Shown: positions 9,171 through 17,896 of the stretch, piece by piece
Layout of the letters: each line of letters opens with the position of its first letter
Numbering within the stretch: position 1 is the stretch's first letter
Assembly: GCA_047610145.1 (NCBI GenBank)
Contig: JBLFZF010000029.1
Coordinates: forward strand, 1 to 30,304
DNA: 30,304 bases
Reading direction: 5' to 3'
Source of the DNA: CAJXZP01 sp047610145
Lineage (GTDB): Bacteria; Bacteroidota; Bacteroidia; Flavobacteriales_G; Salibacteraceae
Notes under the pieces: generated by a model
Database searches by the model: none
The model's input: only the letters and a program-made list of their open reading frames with translations
What the model was told of the DNA's origin: nothing
Made by a program: the position numbers and the translations under genes

Positions 9171-11129
9171 TTAGTTTTTTTCGTCTTTCTCCATTGAAGC
9201 TTTCAACGCTGCAAGCGAATCAAGATCTCCTAATGTAGACTTTTCTGATTTTTTGTTTAAAGAATCAACTGCACGACTTGCCGTAGCTTTGTTTGCAACT
9301 TTCGCTTTTTTATCAAAATCAGCTTTATCTCTAGCATCTTCTTCAAAAGTTCTCGTATGAGAAACGATAATTTTTCTTGAATCTTTGTTGAATTCTAATA
9401 CAACAAAGTCCATATTATCATCATTCAATAATTTAGATCCGTCTGCTTTCTTAGAGTGACGTGTTGGAGAGAAACCTTCAATACCGTAAGGTAATGCGAT
9501 TACTGATCCTTTTTCACCTACTGAAGTAACAGTCCCCTTATGGGTAGATCCTAATTCGAATACTGATTCAAACACATCCCATGGATTTTCTTCCAATTGT
9601 TTGTGTCCTAATGATAGTCTTCTGTTGTCTTTATCAATTTCAAGAACTACAGCTTGCATCTCCGCACCCACTTTCGTGAATTCTGAAGGATGGTTTACTT
9701 TCTTGTTCCATGATAAATCAGAGATATGAATTAATCCGTCAATACCTTCTTCAAGTTCAACAAACACACCGAAGTTTGAAATGTTGGTTACTTTACCTGC
9801 TGGTTTAGAATCTACTGGATATTTGCTTTCGATACCTTCCCAAGGGTCAGTACTTAAGCTACGAGTAGATAATGACATTTTACGTTCTTCTCTATCTAAG
9901 GTCATGACTACTGCTTCCACCTCATCTCCAACTTTGAAGAAATCTTGAGCCGTACGTAAGTGTTGAGACCATGACATTTCTGATACGTGGATTAAACCTT
10001 CCACACCTGGAGCGATTTCAACAAACGCACCGTAATCAGCCATAACGACAACTTTACCTTTCACTTTGTCACCTACTTTGATGTCTTCATCAAGAGATTC
10101 CCATGGATGTTTCTGTAGTTGTTTCAAACCAAGAGCGATACGTTTTTTGTTATCGTCAAAGTCAAGAATTACAACATTCATTTTTTGATCTAACTCAACG
10201 AAGTCTTCTGGATGATTCACGCGACCCCAAGAAAGATCTGTAATGTGAATTAAACCATCTACTCCACCAAGGTCAATAAATACACCGTAAGAAGTAATGT
10301 TTTTAACCACACCTTCTAGTACTTGACCTTTTTCAAGTTTAGACATAATCTCCACTTTTTGTTGCTCTAATTCAGCTTCAATAAGTGCTTTGTGCGATAC
10401 TACAACGTTTTTAAATTCATTGTTGATTTTCACAACTTTGAACTCCATGTTTTTTCCAACATATACATCGTAATCTCTAATTGGCTTAACATCAATTTGA
10501 GAACCTGGTAAGAATGCTTCAATTCCGAAAACGTCAACAATTAAACCACCTTTAGTTCTACATTTAACAAAACCTTGAATAACTTTTCCAGTCGCTAAAG
10601 CTTCATTCACATCATCCCAAGCACTTAACATACGTGCTTTTTTGTGTGAAATTACTAATTGACCGTTTTTGTCTTCTAAGTTTTCAACGTAAACTTTAAT
10701 AATATCTTCAACCTTTACGTCTGCATTGTATCTCAACTCATTTACAGAGATGATACCTTCCGACTTATAGTTAATATCAACAACTGCTTCTTTGTTAGTC
10801 AAAGCAACAATTCTTCCATCTACTACTTCGTGATCAGCAATTGACGTTAAAGTTGAAACGTATTCCGTCTCTAATCTAGCAAATTCTTCTTCTGGATATA
10901 AATCATCTGTTTTACCAATAGCATTCCAATCGAAATCAGCTAATGGTTCAACTTTAGAATAATCAACTGGTCCAGCTGAAACAACAGCAACAGGAGCTTC
11001 TTCTTTTACTTCTTCAGTAATCGCTTCCACAACCTCTTCCACTTCAACTTTAGTCGCTGCTGCTTCTGTAGCAACAACTTCTGTTTTTGCAGTAACTTCT
11101 GGAGTTACTTCTTTTTTTTCTTCATCCAT
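9171..11129 (-). CDS. rpsA: 30S ribosomal protein S1
   Basis: S1 binds mRNA on the small ribosomal subunit and helps initiation. The 652 residues carry six S1-type OB-fold repeats at about 101-165, 180-245, 268-335, 352-420, 438-505 and 525-590. The clearest are repeats 3 to 5, each with the pattern GVVKNITSYGVFIDLGGVDG, then LIHITDLSW or a close variant. The first 60 residues are an acidic, Val/Ala/Glu/Thr-rich extension, and the C-terminus beyond about 595 is Lys/Asp/Ser-rich and probably disordered. cmk lies directly upstream on the same strand, the arrangement known from many bacteria, but here rpsA has its own -7 element and a 226-base gap. A hairpin overlaps its predicted mRNA 5' end, a possible site for autoregulation, which S1 genes often show. 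A terminator follows. Confidence 0.96.
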   Translation of the reverse strand: MDEEKKEVTPEVTAKTEVVATEAAATKVEVEEVVEAITEEVKEEAPVAVVSAGPVDYSKVEPLADFDWNAIGKTDDLYPEEEFARLETEYVSTLTSIADHEVVDGRIVALTNKEAVVDINYKSEGIISVNELRYNADVKVEDIIKVYVENLEDKNGQLVISHKKARMLSAWDDVNEALATGKVIQGFVKCRTKGGLIVDVFGIEAFLPGSQIDVKPIRDYDVYVGKNMEFKVVKINNEFKNVVVSHKALIEAELEQQKVEIMSKLEKGQVLEGVVKNITSYGVFIDLGGVDGLIHITDLSWGRVNHPEDFVELDQKMNVVILDFDDNKKRIALGLKQLQKHPWESLDEDIKVGDKVKGKVVVMADYGAFVEIAPGVEGLIHVSEMSWSQHLRTAQDFFKVGDEVEAVVMTLDREERKMSLSTRSLSTDPWEGIESKYPVDSKPAGKVTNISNFGVFVELEEGIDGLIHISDLSWNKKVNHPSEFTKVGAEMQAVVLEIDKDNRRLSLGHKQLEENPWDVFESVFELGSTHKGTVTSVGEKGSVIALPYGIEGFSPTRHSKKADGSKLLNDDNMDFVVLEFNKDSRKIIVSHTRTFEEDARDKADFDKKAKVANKATASRAVDSLNKKSEKSTLGDLDSLAALKASMEKDEKN

Positions 11130-11206
11130 AATTGGACTAAAAATTTGTATTACAGTTTCGAGTTCACCGTAAGCTATTTAACAAAACTACTCCCGATTGT
11201 AGTTGA

Positions 11207-11221
11207 CCCCAAATATTGGGG
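11207..11221 (-). promoter_or_regulatory. Inverted repeat at the predicted 5' end of rpsA mRNA
   Basis: CCCCAA-ATA-TTGGGG is a perfect six-base-pair palindrome lying 3 bases downstream of the -7 element. It would be at or just inside the start of the transcript. It could be an RNA hairpin or an operator; neither is proved. Confidence 0.4.
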
Positions 11222-11224
11222 GTG

Positions 11225-11232
11225 CAAAAGTA
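11225..11232 (-). promoter_or_regulatory. -7 promoter element of rpsA
   Basis: On the minus strand this is TACTTTTG followed by CA, an exact TAnnTTTG match. It gives rpsA a leader of about 90 bases, independent of cmk transcription. The nearest TTG upstream (11261-11259) is 26 bases away, rather far for a -33 element. Confidence 0.6.
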
Positions 11233-11355
11233 ATGATTTTATTGTGATAATAATATAGCAATGAGCACTTTATTAATAGGCTTTTGTGAATAATCTTCAC
11301 CTCAGATCCATAGGGATAAAAAAAAGTAATGAATATGTAAACTACTGAATATGAG

Positions 11356-12036
11356 CTAGATATTCTTTATCCAACTTTTCACTAACGCTAGCTGCTCCTG
11401 TCTGGTAATATTGGAATTGTCTAAAACACGTGCATCAATAGCTTGACGCAATGGAGATTCTTCTCTATTTTGGTCAATATGATCTCTATGTTTCAAGTTT
11501 TCAATCACCTCTTCAAAAGATACTTCTTCTCCTTTTGCCTCCAATTCATCCAAACGTCTTTGCGCTCTTATTTCTGGAGAAGCAGTCATGAAAATTTTCA
11601 TCTCTGCATCAGGCATAACCACAGTACCAATATCTCTACCATCCATTACCACCCCCTTATCCAAAGCCATTTGTTGTTGCAAAAACACCATACGTTCCCG
11701 CACTTCCTTTACTACGGCAACCTGACTCACTCTTTGAGAAACGGACATTTTACGAATTTCCTCTTCTACATTTTCATTGTTTAAAAAGGTAATCTGACTT
11801 TGGGTATTGGAATCATACGATAAACGAACATTCACTTTTTCTAACGTATTCTTTAACTGAGCTTTGTCTACATCCATTCCAGTAAAAAAATTATTACGCA
11901 TTGCAAATAGAGTTACTGCTCTATACATTGCTCCAGAATCTACATATACATAGCCAATTTGTTCTGCTAATTGTTTTGCAAGTGTACTTTTTCCACAAGA
12001 AGAAAAACCGTCAATAGCAATGTTAATTTTAGACAT
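11356..12036 (-). CDS. cmk: (d)CMP kinase
   Basis: It phosphorylates CMP and dCMP with ATP in pyrimidine salvage and nucleotide recycling in the cytoplasm. The 226 residues match the family's usual length. A P-loop GFSSCGKST lies at 10-18, the YVDSGAMYRA substrate-binding segment at 31-40, and MDGRDIGTVV at 131-140. The lid region contains RAQRRLDELEAKGE. The gene lies between porQ and rpsA on the same strand. A perfect -7 element sits in the 43-base gap to porQ, so it can be transcribed separately from porQ. Confidence 0.95.
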   Translation of the reverse strand: MSKINIAIDGFSSCGKSTLAKQLAEQIGYVYVDSGAMYRAVTLFAMRNNFFTGMDVDKAQLKNTLEKVNVRLSYDSNTQSQITFLNNENVEEEIRKMSVSQRVSQVAVVKEVRERMVFLQQQMALDKGVVMDGRDIGTVVMPDAEMKIFMTASPEIRAQRRLDELEAKGEEVSFEEVIENLKHRDHIDQNREESPLRQAIDARVLDNSNITRQEQLALVKSWIKNI

Positions 12037-12052
12037 ATAAAATGTTTTTTGG

Positions 12053-12060
12053 CAAAAGTA
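12053..12060 (-). promoter_or_regulatory. -7 promoter element of cmk
   Basis: On the minus strand this is TACTTTTG followed by CC, an exact match to TAnnTTTG, 17 bases before the cmk ATG. It is almost identical to the elements before rpsA and tRNA-His. No good -33 TTG is seen. Confidence 0.5.
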
Positions 12061-12079
12061 GAATTACAATAGAAATTTA

Positions 12080-13141
12080 CTAATTGGAGGATGACTTTCT
12101 TCGAAATGATTTAAGGTCGGTACTTAGCGTTAAATGATGACTGGTACCTGCAGAAGTATAAGAAGCCAAAGCATACGAAAACTTCAACCTTTTAATTCGA
12201 ATACCTAAACCGAAAGAAAACGCATTCAACGTAGTTCTACCTGGAACACTTAGTTCTTTCTTTCTCAAATAATTATACGCAATTTGAATAAAGAAGTTTT
12301 CTGAAGGTAAGATCTCAGCGCCAAATACAAAATGACGAAAAAAGTTATCCGCTGTGATCGTACTTCCTACATCTGTAGACACATTATTTCCAGAAGCTCC
12401 AATGGTTGGTAAACCGTCTACTGCTTTATTTCCAGATAAATCCCAGGTTTGCAAGTTATTGGCTAAAATGGTCAAACGTAATGGAGCTTTCTCCAATTTA
12501 ATAGATCCGGCAACCTGCATAGTAATAGGTAATTTTTGTCGATCCCCTTTGAAATAAGGCTTTAACTCCATTCCGATATTGTTGATAACTGCACCCGCTG
12601 TAAATCGCTTGTTTTTACTTGTATACGTACCTCCTAAATCCAATCCTATACCAAACGAGTTTAAATAATCATACGAAGAATAAATAAACTTCATAGAAGC
12701 TCCTATAGAAAACAAAGAATCTATTGCTCTTCCATAAGAAACATCAAAGGCATAATCTCCTGCTTTAAATGTCCCATATTGGTTACCTGTTTCATCGGCA
12801 CGAATAAAGTCACCATACCCCATGAATTGCAAACCGCCACTAAAAGTACCGATTCCTTGATAGTATTTCGAATACGCTACGTAACCCATACTGATATCTG
12901 ATAAATAATTTATGTAGGAAATGGTGGCTAATTTATCCATAGTAGAATCTAGTACAGATGGGTTGTCGGCCACTAGGTTCAAATCGGGTGAACCGGAAGA
13001 AATAAAGCTTCCCCCCATAGCTGCAGATCTTGCAGATGTAGGTAAATTCAGAAACTTATAGGTTTGACTGCTATTAACTTGCGCTTGCAAGGTCATCGCA
13101 AATAATAGGACTACAAATAGTGAAAATACGTTCTTATTCAT
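12080..13141 (-). CDS. porQ: Type IX secretion system protein PorQ
   Basis: PorQ is an outer-membrane beta-barrel of the Bacteroidota type IX secretion system, working with PorU/PorV/PorZ at the attachment stage on the cell surface. The 353-residue product has a cleavable signal peptide ending near LQAQ (residues 18-21). The mature N-terminus shows the FadL/PorV-like pattern YKFLNLPTSARSAAMGG. Many alternating hydrophobic strands end with LKFSYALASYTSAGTSHHLT near the C-terminus. It is the first of a minus-strand run porQ-cmk-rpsA; 43 bases and a -7 element separate it from cmk. Only a weak -7-like sequence (TACTTTC, around 13195-13201) lies upstream. The PorQ name rests on the N-terminal motif, length and barrel pattern. 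Confidence 0.85.
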   Translation of the reverse strand: MNKNVFSLFVVLLFAMTLQAQVNSSQTYKFLNLPTSARSAAMGGSFISSGSPDLNLVADNPSVLDSTMDKLATISYINYLSDISMGYVAYSKYYQGIGTFSGGLQFMGYGDFIRADETGNQYGTFKAGDYAFDVSYGRAIDSLFSIGASMKFIYSSYDYLNSFGIGLDLGGTYTSKNKRFTAGAVINNIGMELKPYFKGDRQKLPITMQVAGSIKLEKAPLRLTILANNLQTWDLSGNKAVDGLPTIGASGNNVSTDVGSTITADNFFRHFVFGAEILPSENFFIQIAYNYLRKKELSVPGRTTLNAFSFGLGIRIKRLKFSYALASYTSAGTSHHLTLSTDLKSFRRKSSSN

Positions 13142-13491
13142 GTTTGATTTAAATCGCTAACAGTACGTTACGAATCTACTATTATTGTTTGAGTGAAAGT
13201 AAATTATTAATTCCTTTTTACAGAACTTACTCAACATTCAATTTTACTCTTGCCTTCGTTTTAATTTCGAAATGCCATTTTTAGAAAAATCTATTACCAG
13301 TCTTTTTAATAATACACATCTTTTGTGGACTAACTCCATTAGACAACACCTCCATAATGGCAAGTATCATTTAAGACCCTGAAATAAAAATGCCTCCGAA
13401 CACTAAAGTAACATACCTACGTAAGACCTCTATTTAACAAAAAACATTTCAAATTTATCGATAAAGGAGGCAGAAATACTGTTCATACCCA
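13142..13491. other. Intergenic stretch between porQ and recN, possible long-range hairpin
   Basis: No gene is convincing in these 350 bases. TGCCTCC at 13391-13397 can pair with GGAGGCA at 13466-13472, enclosing a 68-base loop. On the minus strand the downstream arm is followed by TTTTTATTT, so it may act as a terminator for recN. Short frames (for example 13272-13382 on plus) lack any recognisable protein character. Confidence 0.4.
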
Positions 13492-15147
13492 TTACCTCAT
13501 CAATTGTGCTGCGTTTTGCAAAGCAGCCTCCGTAATATCTTCCCCACTTAGCATTCTCGCAATTTCCAATTGTCTTTCTTCGTTTGATAAGGTTCGTAAA
13601 GAGGTGGTTGTTTTTTCGCCTTTTACGGTTTTTGAAACCTCCTGGTGATGATTGGCTTTGCCTGCTACTTGCGGCAAGTGTGTAATCGAAATGATTTGAG
13701 AATCAGTCGACATTTCTGATAACATTTGTGCTGTTTTAGCCGCTACTTCGCCAGAAATACCCGTATCAATTTCATCCAATATCAATGTAGGAGTGCTGGC
13801 TACCGAAGCGTGAATCTTTTTTAACACCAACATTAAACGAGAACGTTCTCCACCCGAAGCCACTTTCTCTAAAGCTTGCATTTCAAACCCTTTGTTAGCA
13901 GAAAATAAAATTTGAATATCATCTAAACCAGACGCATTAAACGCTGTTCGCTCAGAAAACAAAATTTGAATTTGCGTATTCGGCATTCCTAAATTATGTA
14001 ACCCGCTGGAAATTTGCTTTTCTAGCTTAGGCGCATTTAACTTTCTTTTCTTTGTGATAGACGCAGCTAACTTTTGCATTTTCACACTTAAGTCTTTCAG
14101 CTTATTCTCCGTAGCCATAATTTCTTCGGCAAAACCATCTAACTTTGTTAACGAACTTTCTAATTGTACTTCTAAATCCATCAGTTCTTTAATCTCCGTC
14201 AGGTTGTGTTTATGCATCAGGTGATTTACCTTATCCAAAGAACTACGCAAGCCTTCTACCTTTTCTGGGTTTGATTCTACCAATCCGCTTTGATATTCTA
14301 CTTCAGAATTGATATCATCTAGTTCAATTAATACACTATGTAAACGTGCTGCTAACTCGGTAAACGAACTACTCAAATCTTTGGCATCCTCTAGACCACT
14401 CACGGCTGTTTTCAATAAAGAAATAGCATTCACTTCGTCTTCCGAAATATTATGATTGGCTTGTTTCAAACCATTTTGAATGGCATCGGAATTCTCTAGT
14501 ATTTGAAGTTCTCTTTGAATCTCTTCAAAATTCACTTTACCTAATTCCGCTTCTTCAATTTCAGATAATTGAAAACGCAAATAATCTTCTTCTTGACGCG
14601 CTGTTTGCTCTTGTTCTCTTAATTGCGTTAACTCTTTCGATATGATTTTCCATGTATCAAAATTAGCCGCAAATTTCTCGACATCTGTACTCACATTTCC
14701 AAAAGCATCTAAAAACGCTAATTGGTAAGCTGACTTTAACAGCAATTGGTTTTCATGTTGGGAGTGAATATCCACTAATTTCTCACCCAACTTTTTAAGT
14801 ATCGCATTAGTTACTGGAGTATCATTAATAAATGCACGCGATTTACCCGAAGGAATAATTTCTCTTCGTAAGGAAGTGGATTCTGGGAAATAATCTAAAT
14901 CGTTATCGGTAAAGAAACGCTCTAAGTTATAATTCTCAATAGTAAACTCTCCTTCAGCAATAATTTTCTTATCCGGGTTTCCTTTACTCGAAAGATTAGC
15001 TCTACCTCCCAGAATAAGAGAAAGAGCTCCCAGTATAATTGACTTACCCGCACCGGTTTCTCCAGTAATTACGGTAAATCCCGATTTAAAACCAACCTCT
15101 AGTTGATCAATTAAAACATAGTTCGAAACACGTATAGCTACTAACAT
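13492..15147 (-). CDS. recN: DNA repair protein RecN
   Basis: RecN is an SMC-like ATPase that acts on double-strand breaks in the RecA recombination pathway. The 551 residues show Walker A GETGAGKS (29-36), a long central region heavy in Glu/Leu/Lys that forms the coiled coils (about 160-380), the ABC signature SGGERSR starting at 431, and Walker B LILDEIDTGISG around 455-466, followed by the SITHLPQVA switch histidine segment. Length is normal for the family. The gene begins 8 bases after the bshB1 stop codon, so the two form one transcription unit, with recN second. No LexA-type box was noted. Confidence 0.95.
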   Translation of the reverse strand: MLVAIRVSNYVLIDQLEVGFKSGFTVITGETGAGKSIILGALSLILGGRANLSSKGNPDKKIIAEGEFTIENYNLERFFTDNDLDYFPESTSLRREIIPSGKSRAFINDTPVTNAILKKLGEKLVDIHSQHENQLLLKSAYQLAFLDAFGNVSTDVEKFAANFDTWKIISKELTQLREQEQTARQEEDYLRFQLSEIEEAELGKVNFEEIQRELQILENSDAIQNGLKQANHNISEDEVNAISLLKTAVSGLEDAKDLSSSFTELAARLHSVLIELDDINSEVEYQSGLVESNPEKVEGLRSSLDKVNHLMHKHNLTEIKELMDLEVQLESSLTKLDGFAEEIMATENKLKDLSVKMQKLAASITKKRKLNAPKLEKQISSGLHNLGMPNTQIQILFSERTAFNASGLDDIQILFSANKGFEMQALEKVASGGERSRLMLVLKKIHASVASTPTLILDEIDTGISGEVAAKTAQMLSEMSTDSQIISITHLPQVAGKANHHQEVSKTVKGEKTTTSLRTLSNEERQLEIARMLSGEDITEAALQNAAQLMR

Positions 15148-15155
15148 TCTGAGAC

Positions 15156-15872
15156 TTAAATAACATCTAATATTTGATTCACACCAGCCGGTCTCGCCAT
15201 CGTGTAACCTTCACCAAACTTCGTGTTGATCAAACGACCAAATTGAGCCCCTCTTCCATCTATAAAATCCAAAAAGGCTTTGGAAGAAATAGGTGTTTCT
15301 GGTTCTTTGGAATTGGGATCAAAAAACTGTGAAGAATAGGCTAAAATAGATTCAATTTTTTTATCCCACACTTCCGTAACATCTACTACCAAATCCGGAT
15401 CTGTATAACGATCTTGTATGTAATGATACACTGTTTTTGGTCGGTGTGCTTTTTGCTCCCCCCCATTTAGCGATGTTTCAATTTTTTGTAAACCAGAGTA
15501 AAAACAAGCCTCCGAAATTAACTTCCCTGCTCGTCCATGATCTGGATGACGATCAGCCATTGCATTGGCTAAAACTACATCTGGTTGATAATGACGAATG
15601 TATTTGACAATTTCTAACATATTCTCATTAGTATGCTGAAAAAACCCATCTCCAATATTTAAAATAACACGGTCAGTTACACCTAAAATTTTTGCTGCGT
15701 TATGCGCTTCAACCTGACGTAATTCGGGAGTACCTCTAGTACCTAACTCTCCTTGAGTTAAATCCAGTACGGCTACTTTTTTACCATCTAATACTGCTTT
15801 TAAAATAGTACCAGAACAACCTAACTCTACATCATCGGGATGAACACCAATGGCCAAAATATCTACTTTCAT
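15156..15872 (-). CDS. bshB1: Bacillithiol biosynthesis N-acetylglucosaminyl-malate deacetylase BshB1
   Basis: BshB removes the acetyl group from GlcNAc-malate, the second step in making the thiol bacillithiol; BshA and BshC perform the flanking steps and are not in this window. The 238 residues belong to the LmbE/PIG-L zinc deacetylase family. The zinc motif HPDD is at 11-14, and the second histidine motif DRHPDHG is at 107-113. The TQGELGTRGTPELRQVEA segment (39-56) is characteristic of BshB1. It forms an operon with recN downstream and is divergent from the phosphoesterase gene. A TAGATTTG -7-like element on the minus strand (15923-15916) may drive it. Confidence 0.9.
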   Translation of the reverse strand: MKVDILAIGVHPDDVELGCSGTILKAVLDGKKVAVLDLTQGELGTRGTPELRQVEAHNAAKILGVTDRVILNIGDGFFQHTNENMLEIVKYIRHYQPDVVLANAMADRHPDHGRAGKLISEACFYSGLQKIETSLNGGEQKAHRPKTVYHYIQDRYTDPDLVVDVTEVWDKKIESILAYSSQFFDPNSKEPETPISSKAFLDFIDGRGAQFGRLINTKFGEGYTMARPAGVNQILDVI

Positions 15873-15907
15873 ACGTTAAAATTATGTGTGGTTTTAGTAA
15901 AAAACAC

Positions 15908-15923
15908 GACCTTCGCAAATCTA
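15908..15923. promoter_or_regulatory. Possible back-to-back -7 elements for bshB1 and the phosphoesterase gene
   Basis: On the minus strand 15923-15916 reads TAGATTTG, an exact TAnnTTTG match 44 bases before the bshB1 ATG. On the plus strand 15908-15915 reads GACCTTCG, two mismatches, immediately before the preferred phosphoesterase start at 15923. Neither has a clear -33 element. Confidence 0.3.
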
Positions 15924-16429
15924 TGACAAAAATAGGATTGCTTTCGGATACGCACAGTTACCTCGACCCAAAAGTGTTTAAATACTTTACAAATGTAGAT
16001 GAGATATGGCACGCAGGTGACATTGGAAATGCAGAAGTGACAGATGAGTTGGCTAAATTCAAACCATTACGCGCTGTTTACGGCAACATAGATGACCACC
16101 AAGTACGCGCTGAGTTTCCCGAAAATCAAATCTTCACTTTAGATGGCGTCAAGGTTGTGATCACACATATTGGCGGATATCCGCATAAATATTATCGTGG
16201 TATTCCTGAATTACTAAGTATTGAAAAGCCTGATCTTTTTATTTGTGGTCATTCACATATTCTGAAAGTAATGTATGATAAAAAATTACAGTTACTACAT
16301 ATGAACCCGGGAGCAGCAGGATTTCATGGCTTTCATAAGGTGAAAACCCTTTTGAGGTTTGAATTAAACAATGGGAAAATTGAAAACCTAGAAGCCATTG
16401 AATTAGGTCCGAGAACCAGTAAACAATAA
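15923..16429 (+). CDS. YfcE/MJ0936-type metallophosphoesterase
   Basis: This is a small calcineurin-like phosphoesterase of 168 residues with a dinuclear metal site. Motifs in order from the chosen start are LLSDTHSYLD (D9, H11), HAGDIGN (about 30-36), YGNIDDH, a VVITHIGGYP segment and CGHSH. The physiological substrate is unknown; YfcE relatives hydrolyse phosphodiesters in vitro. I prefer the ATG at 15923, which gives MTKIGLLSDTH, the usual first strand. An ATG at 15884 would add 13 residues (MCGFSKKHDLRKS) unlike the family and would overlap the likely bshB1 promoter. The gene is divergent from bshB1 and about 100 bases ahead of the dehydrase gene on the same strand. Confidence 0.88.
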   Translation: MTKIGLLSDTHSYLDPKVFKYFTNVDEIWHAGDIGNAEVTDELAKFKPLRAVYGNIDDHQVRAEFPENQIFTLDGVKVVITHIGGYPHKYYRGIPELLSIEKPDLFICGHSHILKVMYDKKLQLLHMNPGAAGFHGFHKVKTLLRFELNNGKIENLEAIELGPRTSKQ

Positions 16430-16525
16430 GTCCCGCTTTTTTATCATTTTTGGTTGAAAATTATTCCTATAGGAAATTTTAAATATCACTTTCAAAGACC
16501 ATCTTTGTCAGCCTAATTTTATTGC

Positions 16526-17827
16526 ATGTTAAAAAATATTGATTCATCGTTAAAAGAAGCGTTAACTCGTAAGTTAAATGTGAGTAAAAAAGCCGTTCCT
16601 GGTAAAGATTACATTCCTGTAACCGGGAAAGTAATTGAAGCAGACGATTTACTTTTTGGTATTGATGCGACTATGGATGGATGGCTAACTACAGGTCGCT
16701 ATGGTGAAGCAATGGAAAAAGAGCTAGCCGAATACTTTGGTTCTAAAAAAGCATTACTAGTTAATTCCGGTTCATCGGCTAATTTATTAGCTCTATTTAC
16801 CTTGTCTTCTCCAAAATTGAAAGATCGTCAACTGAAACCAGGAGATGAAATAATTACTGTAGCTGCGGGGTTCCCAACTACAGTTAATCCAATTGTACAA
16901 CTCGGTTGTATCCCTGTTTTTGTGGATGTAGACATTCCTACCTACAATGTAAATATTGCACAGCTAAAAGAAGCGATTACCGATAAAACAAAAGCCATAA
17001 TGATTGCCCATACTTTGGGCAACCCATTTAACGCAGAGGTTTTACGCGAATTAGCGGACAAACACAACCTATGGCTTATTGAAGATGATTGTGACTCCTT
17101 AGGGTCTACTCTGAATGGAAAAAGGACCGGTTCTTTTGGTGATTTAGCCACACTGAGCTTTTATCCGGCACACCATATTACTATGGGGGAAGGAGGAGCT
17201 GTTTTAATTAACAATTCTCGTTTACGAAAAATTGCCACTTCTTTTAGAGATTGGGGTAGAGATTGCTGGTGTGATCCAGGAGTAGATAATACCTGTTTAA
17301 CTCGTTTTTCTTGGCAACTTGGAGACTTACCTAAAGGATATGACCATAAATATATTTACTCACATGTAGGCTTTAACCTGAAGGTAACTGATATGCAGGC
17401 CGCTATTGGATTGAGTCAATTACGTAAGGTGGATAAGTTTGTTACTGGACGACAGAACAATCACAAAATGTTGGGTGAAATGCTTAAACCATTTGAGTCT
17501 GATTTCATTCTACCAGTAGCTGCAGAAAATAGTGAACCTTCTTGGTTTGGGTATTTGATTACAGTGAAACAAGGGAGTAAAATTGACCGTAATCATATTG
17601 TTCAGTATTTAGAAAATAACAAAATTGGTACACGCTTATTATTTGCGGGTAACTTAACCAAACAACCTGCATACAAAGACGTAGAGTACCGTGTGGTTGG
17701 TGACTTAAAGAATACCGATATCATAATGAATAATTCGTTCTGGATTGGGGTATGGCCTGGTTTAGATAAATCTCATTATGATTATATTATTGAAGTAATA
17801 ACAACGTATTTTAAGGAGTTCGCTTAA
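16526..17827 (+). CDS. rfbH: CDP-4-dehydro-6-deoxyglucose 3-dehydrase-type enzyme (E1/RfbH), PMP and [2Fe-2S]
   Basis: The 433 residues belong to the DegT/DnrJ/EryC1 aminotransferase fold but to the dehydrase branch that makes 3,6-dideoxyhexoses for surface polysaccharide. The catalytic lysine is replaced by histidine in SFYPAHHITMGEGGAV (H216, followed by H217), as in E1, so cofactor is PMP used for C-3 deoxygenation. Four cysteines, C189, C247, C249 and C257, reproduce the C-x57-C-x-C-x7-C [2Fe-2S] signature exactly. The enzyme needs an E3-type flavin/iron-sulfur reductase; none is encoded nearby, nor are the usual CDP-sugar synthesis genes. A flippase and a glycosyltransferase lie 2.4 kb downstream. 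A weak -7-like CATCTTTG sits at 16500-16507, and a strong terminator follows, so it is a single-gene unit. Confidence 0.9.
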   Translation: MLKNIDSSLKEALTRKLNVSKKAVPGKDYIPVTGKVIEADDLLFGIDATMDGWLTTGRYGEAMEKELAEYFGSKKALLVNSGSSANLLALFTLSSPKLKDRQLKPGDEIITVAAGFPTTVNPIVQLGCIPVFVDVDIPTYNVNIAQLKEAITDKTKAIMIAHTLGNPFNAEVLRELADKHNLWLIEDDCDSLGSTLNGKRTGSFGDLATLSFYPAHHITMGEGGAVLINNSRLRKIATSFRDWGRDCWCDPGVDNTCLTRFSWQLGDLPKGYDHKYIYSHVGFNLKVTDMQAAIGLSQLRKVDKFVTGRQNNHKMLGEMLKPFESDFILPVAAENSEPSWFGYLITVKQGSKIDRNHIVQYLENNKIGTRLLFAGNLTKQPAYKDVEYRVVGDLKNTDIIMNNSFWIGVWPGLDKSHYDYIIEVITTYFKEFA

Positions 17828-17839
17828 AAATTAAAATAA

Positions 17840-17874
17840 AAAAAGGGCTGCATATGTTCTATGCAGCCCTTTTT
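17840..17874. terminator. Bidirectional terminator between rfbH and the S1/P1 nuclease gene
   Basis: The arms AAAAAGGGCTGCATA and TATGCAGCCCTTTTT pair perfectly over 15 bases with a five-base loop. It lies between two convergent genes and has A and T tracts on both sides, so it can serve both. Confidence 0.9.
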
Positions 17875-17896
17875 TGTTTGGTGAAATCTGAATTAT

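Noticed and set aside
11443..11784. 113-codon open frame on the plus strand opposite cmk
   Set aside because: It lies wholly inside the well-supported cmk gene, its translation is rich in His/Phe/Ser with no family pattern, and there is no promoter.
13272..13382. 36-residue plus-strand frame in the porQ-recN gap
   Set aside because: No motif or promoter at a usable distance; length expected by chance in AT-rich DNA.
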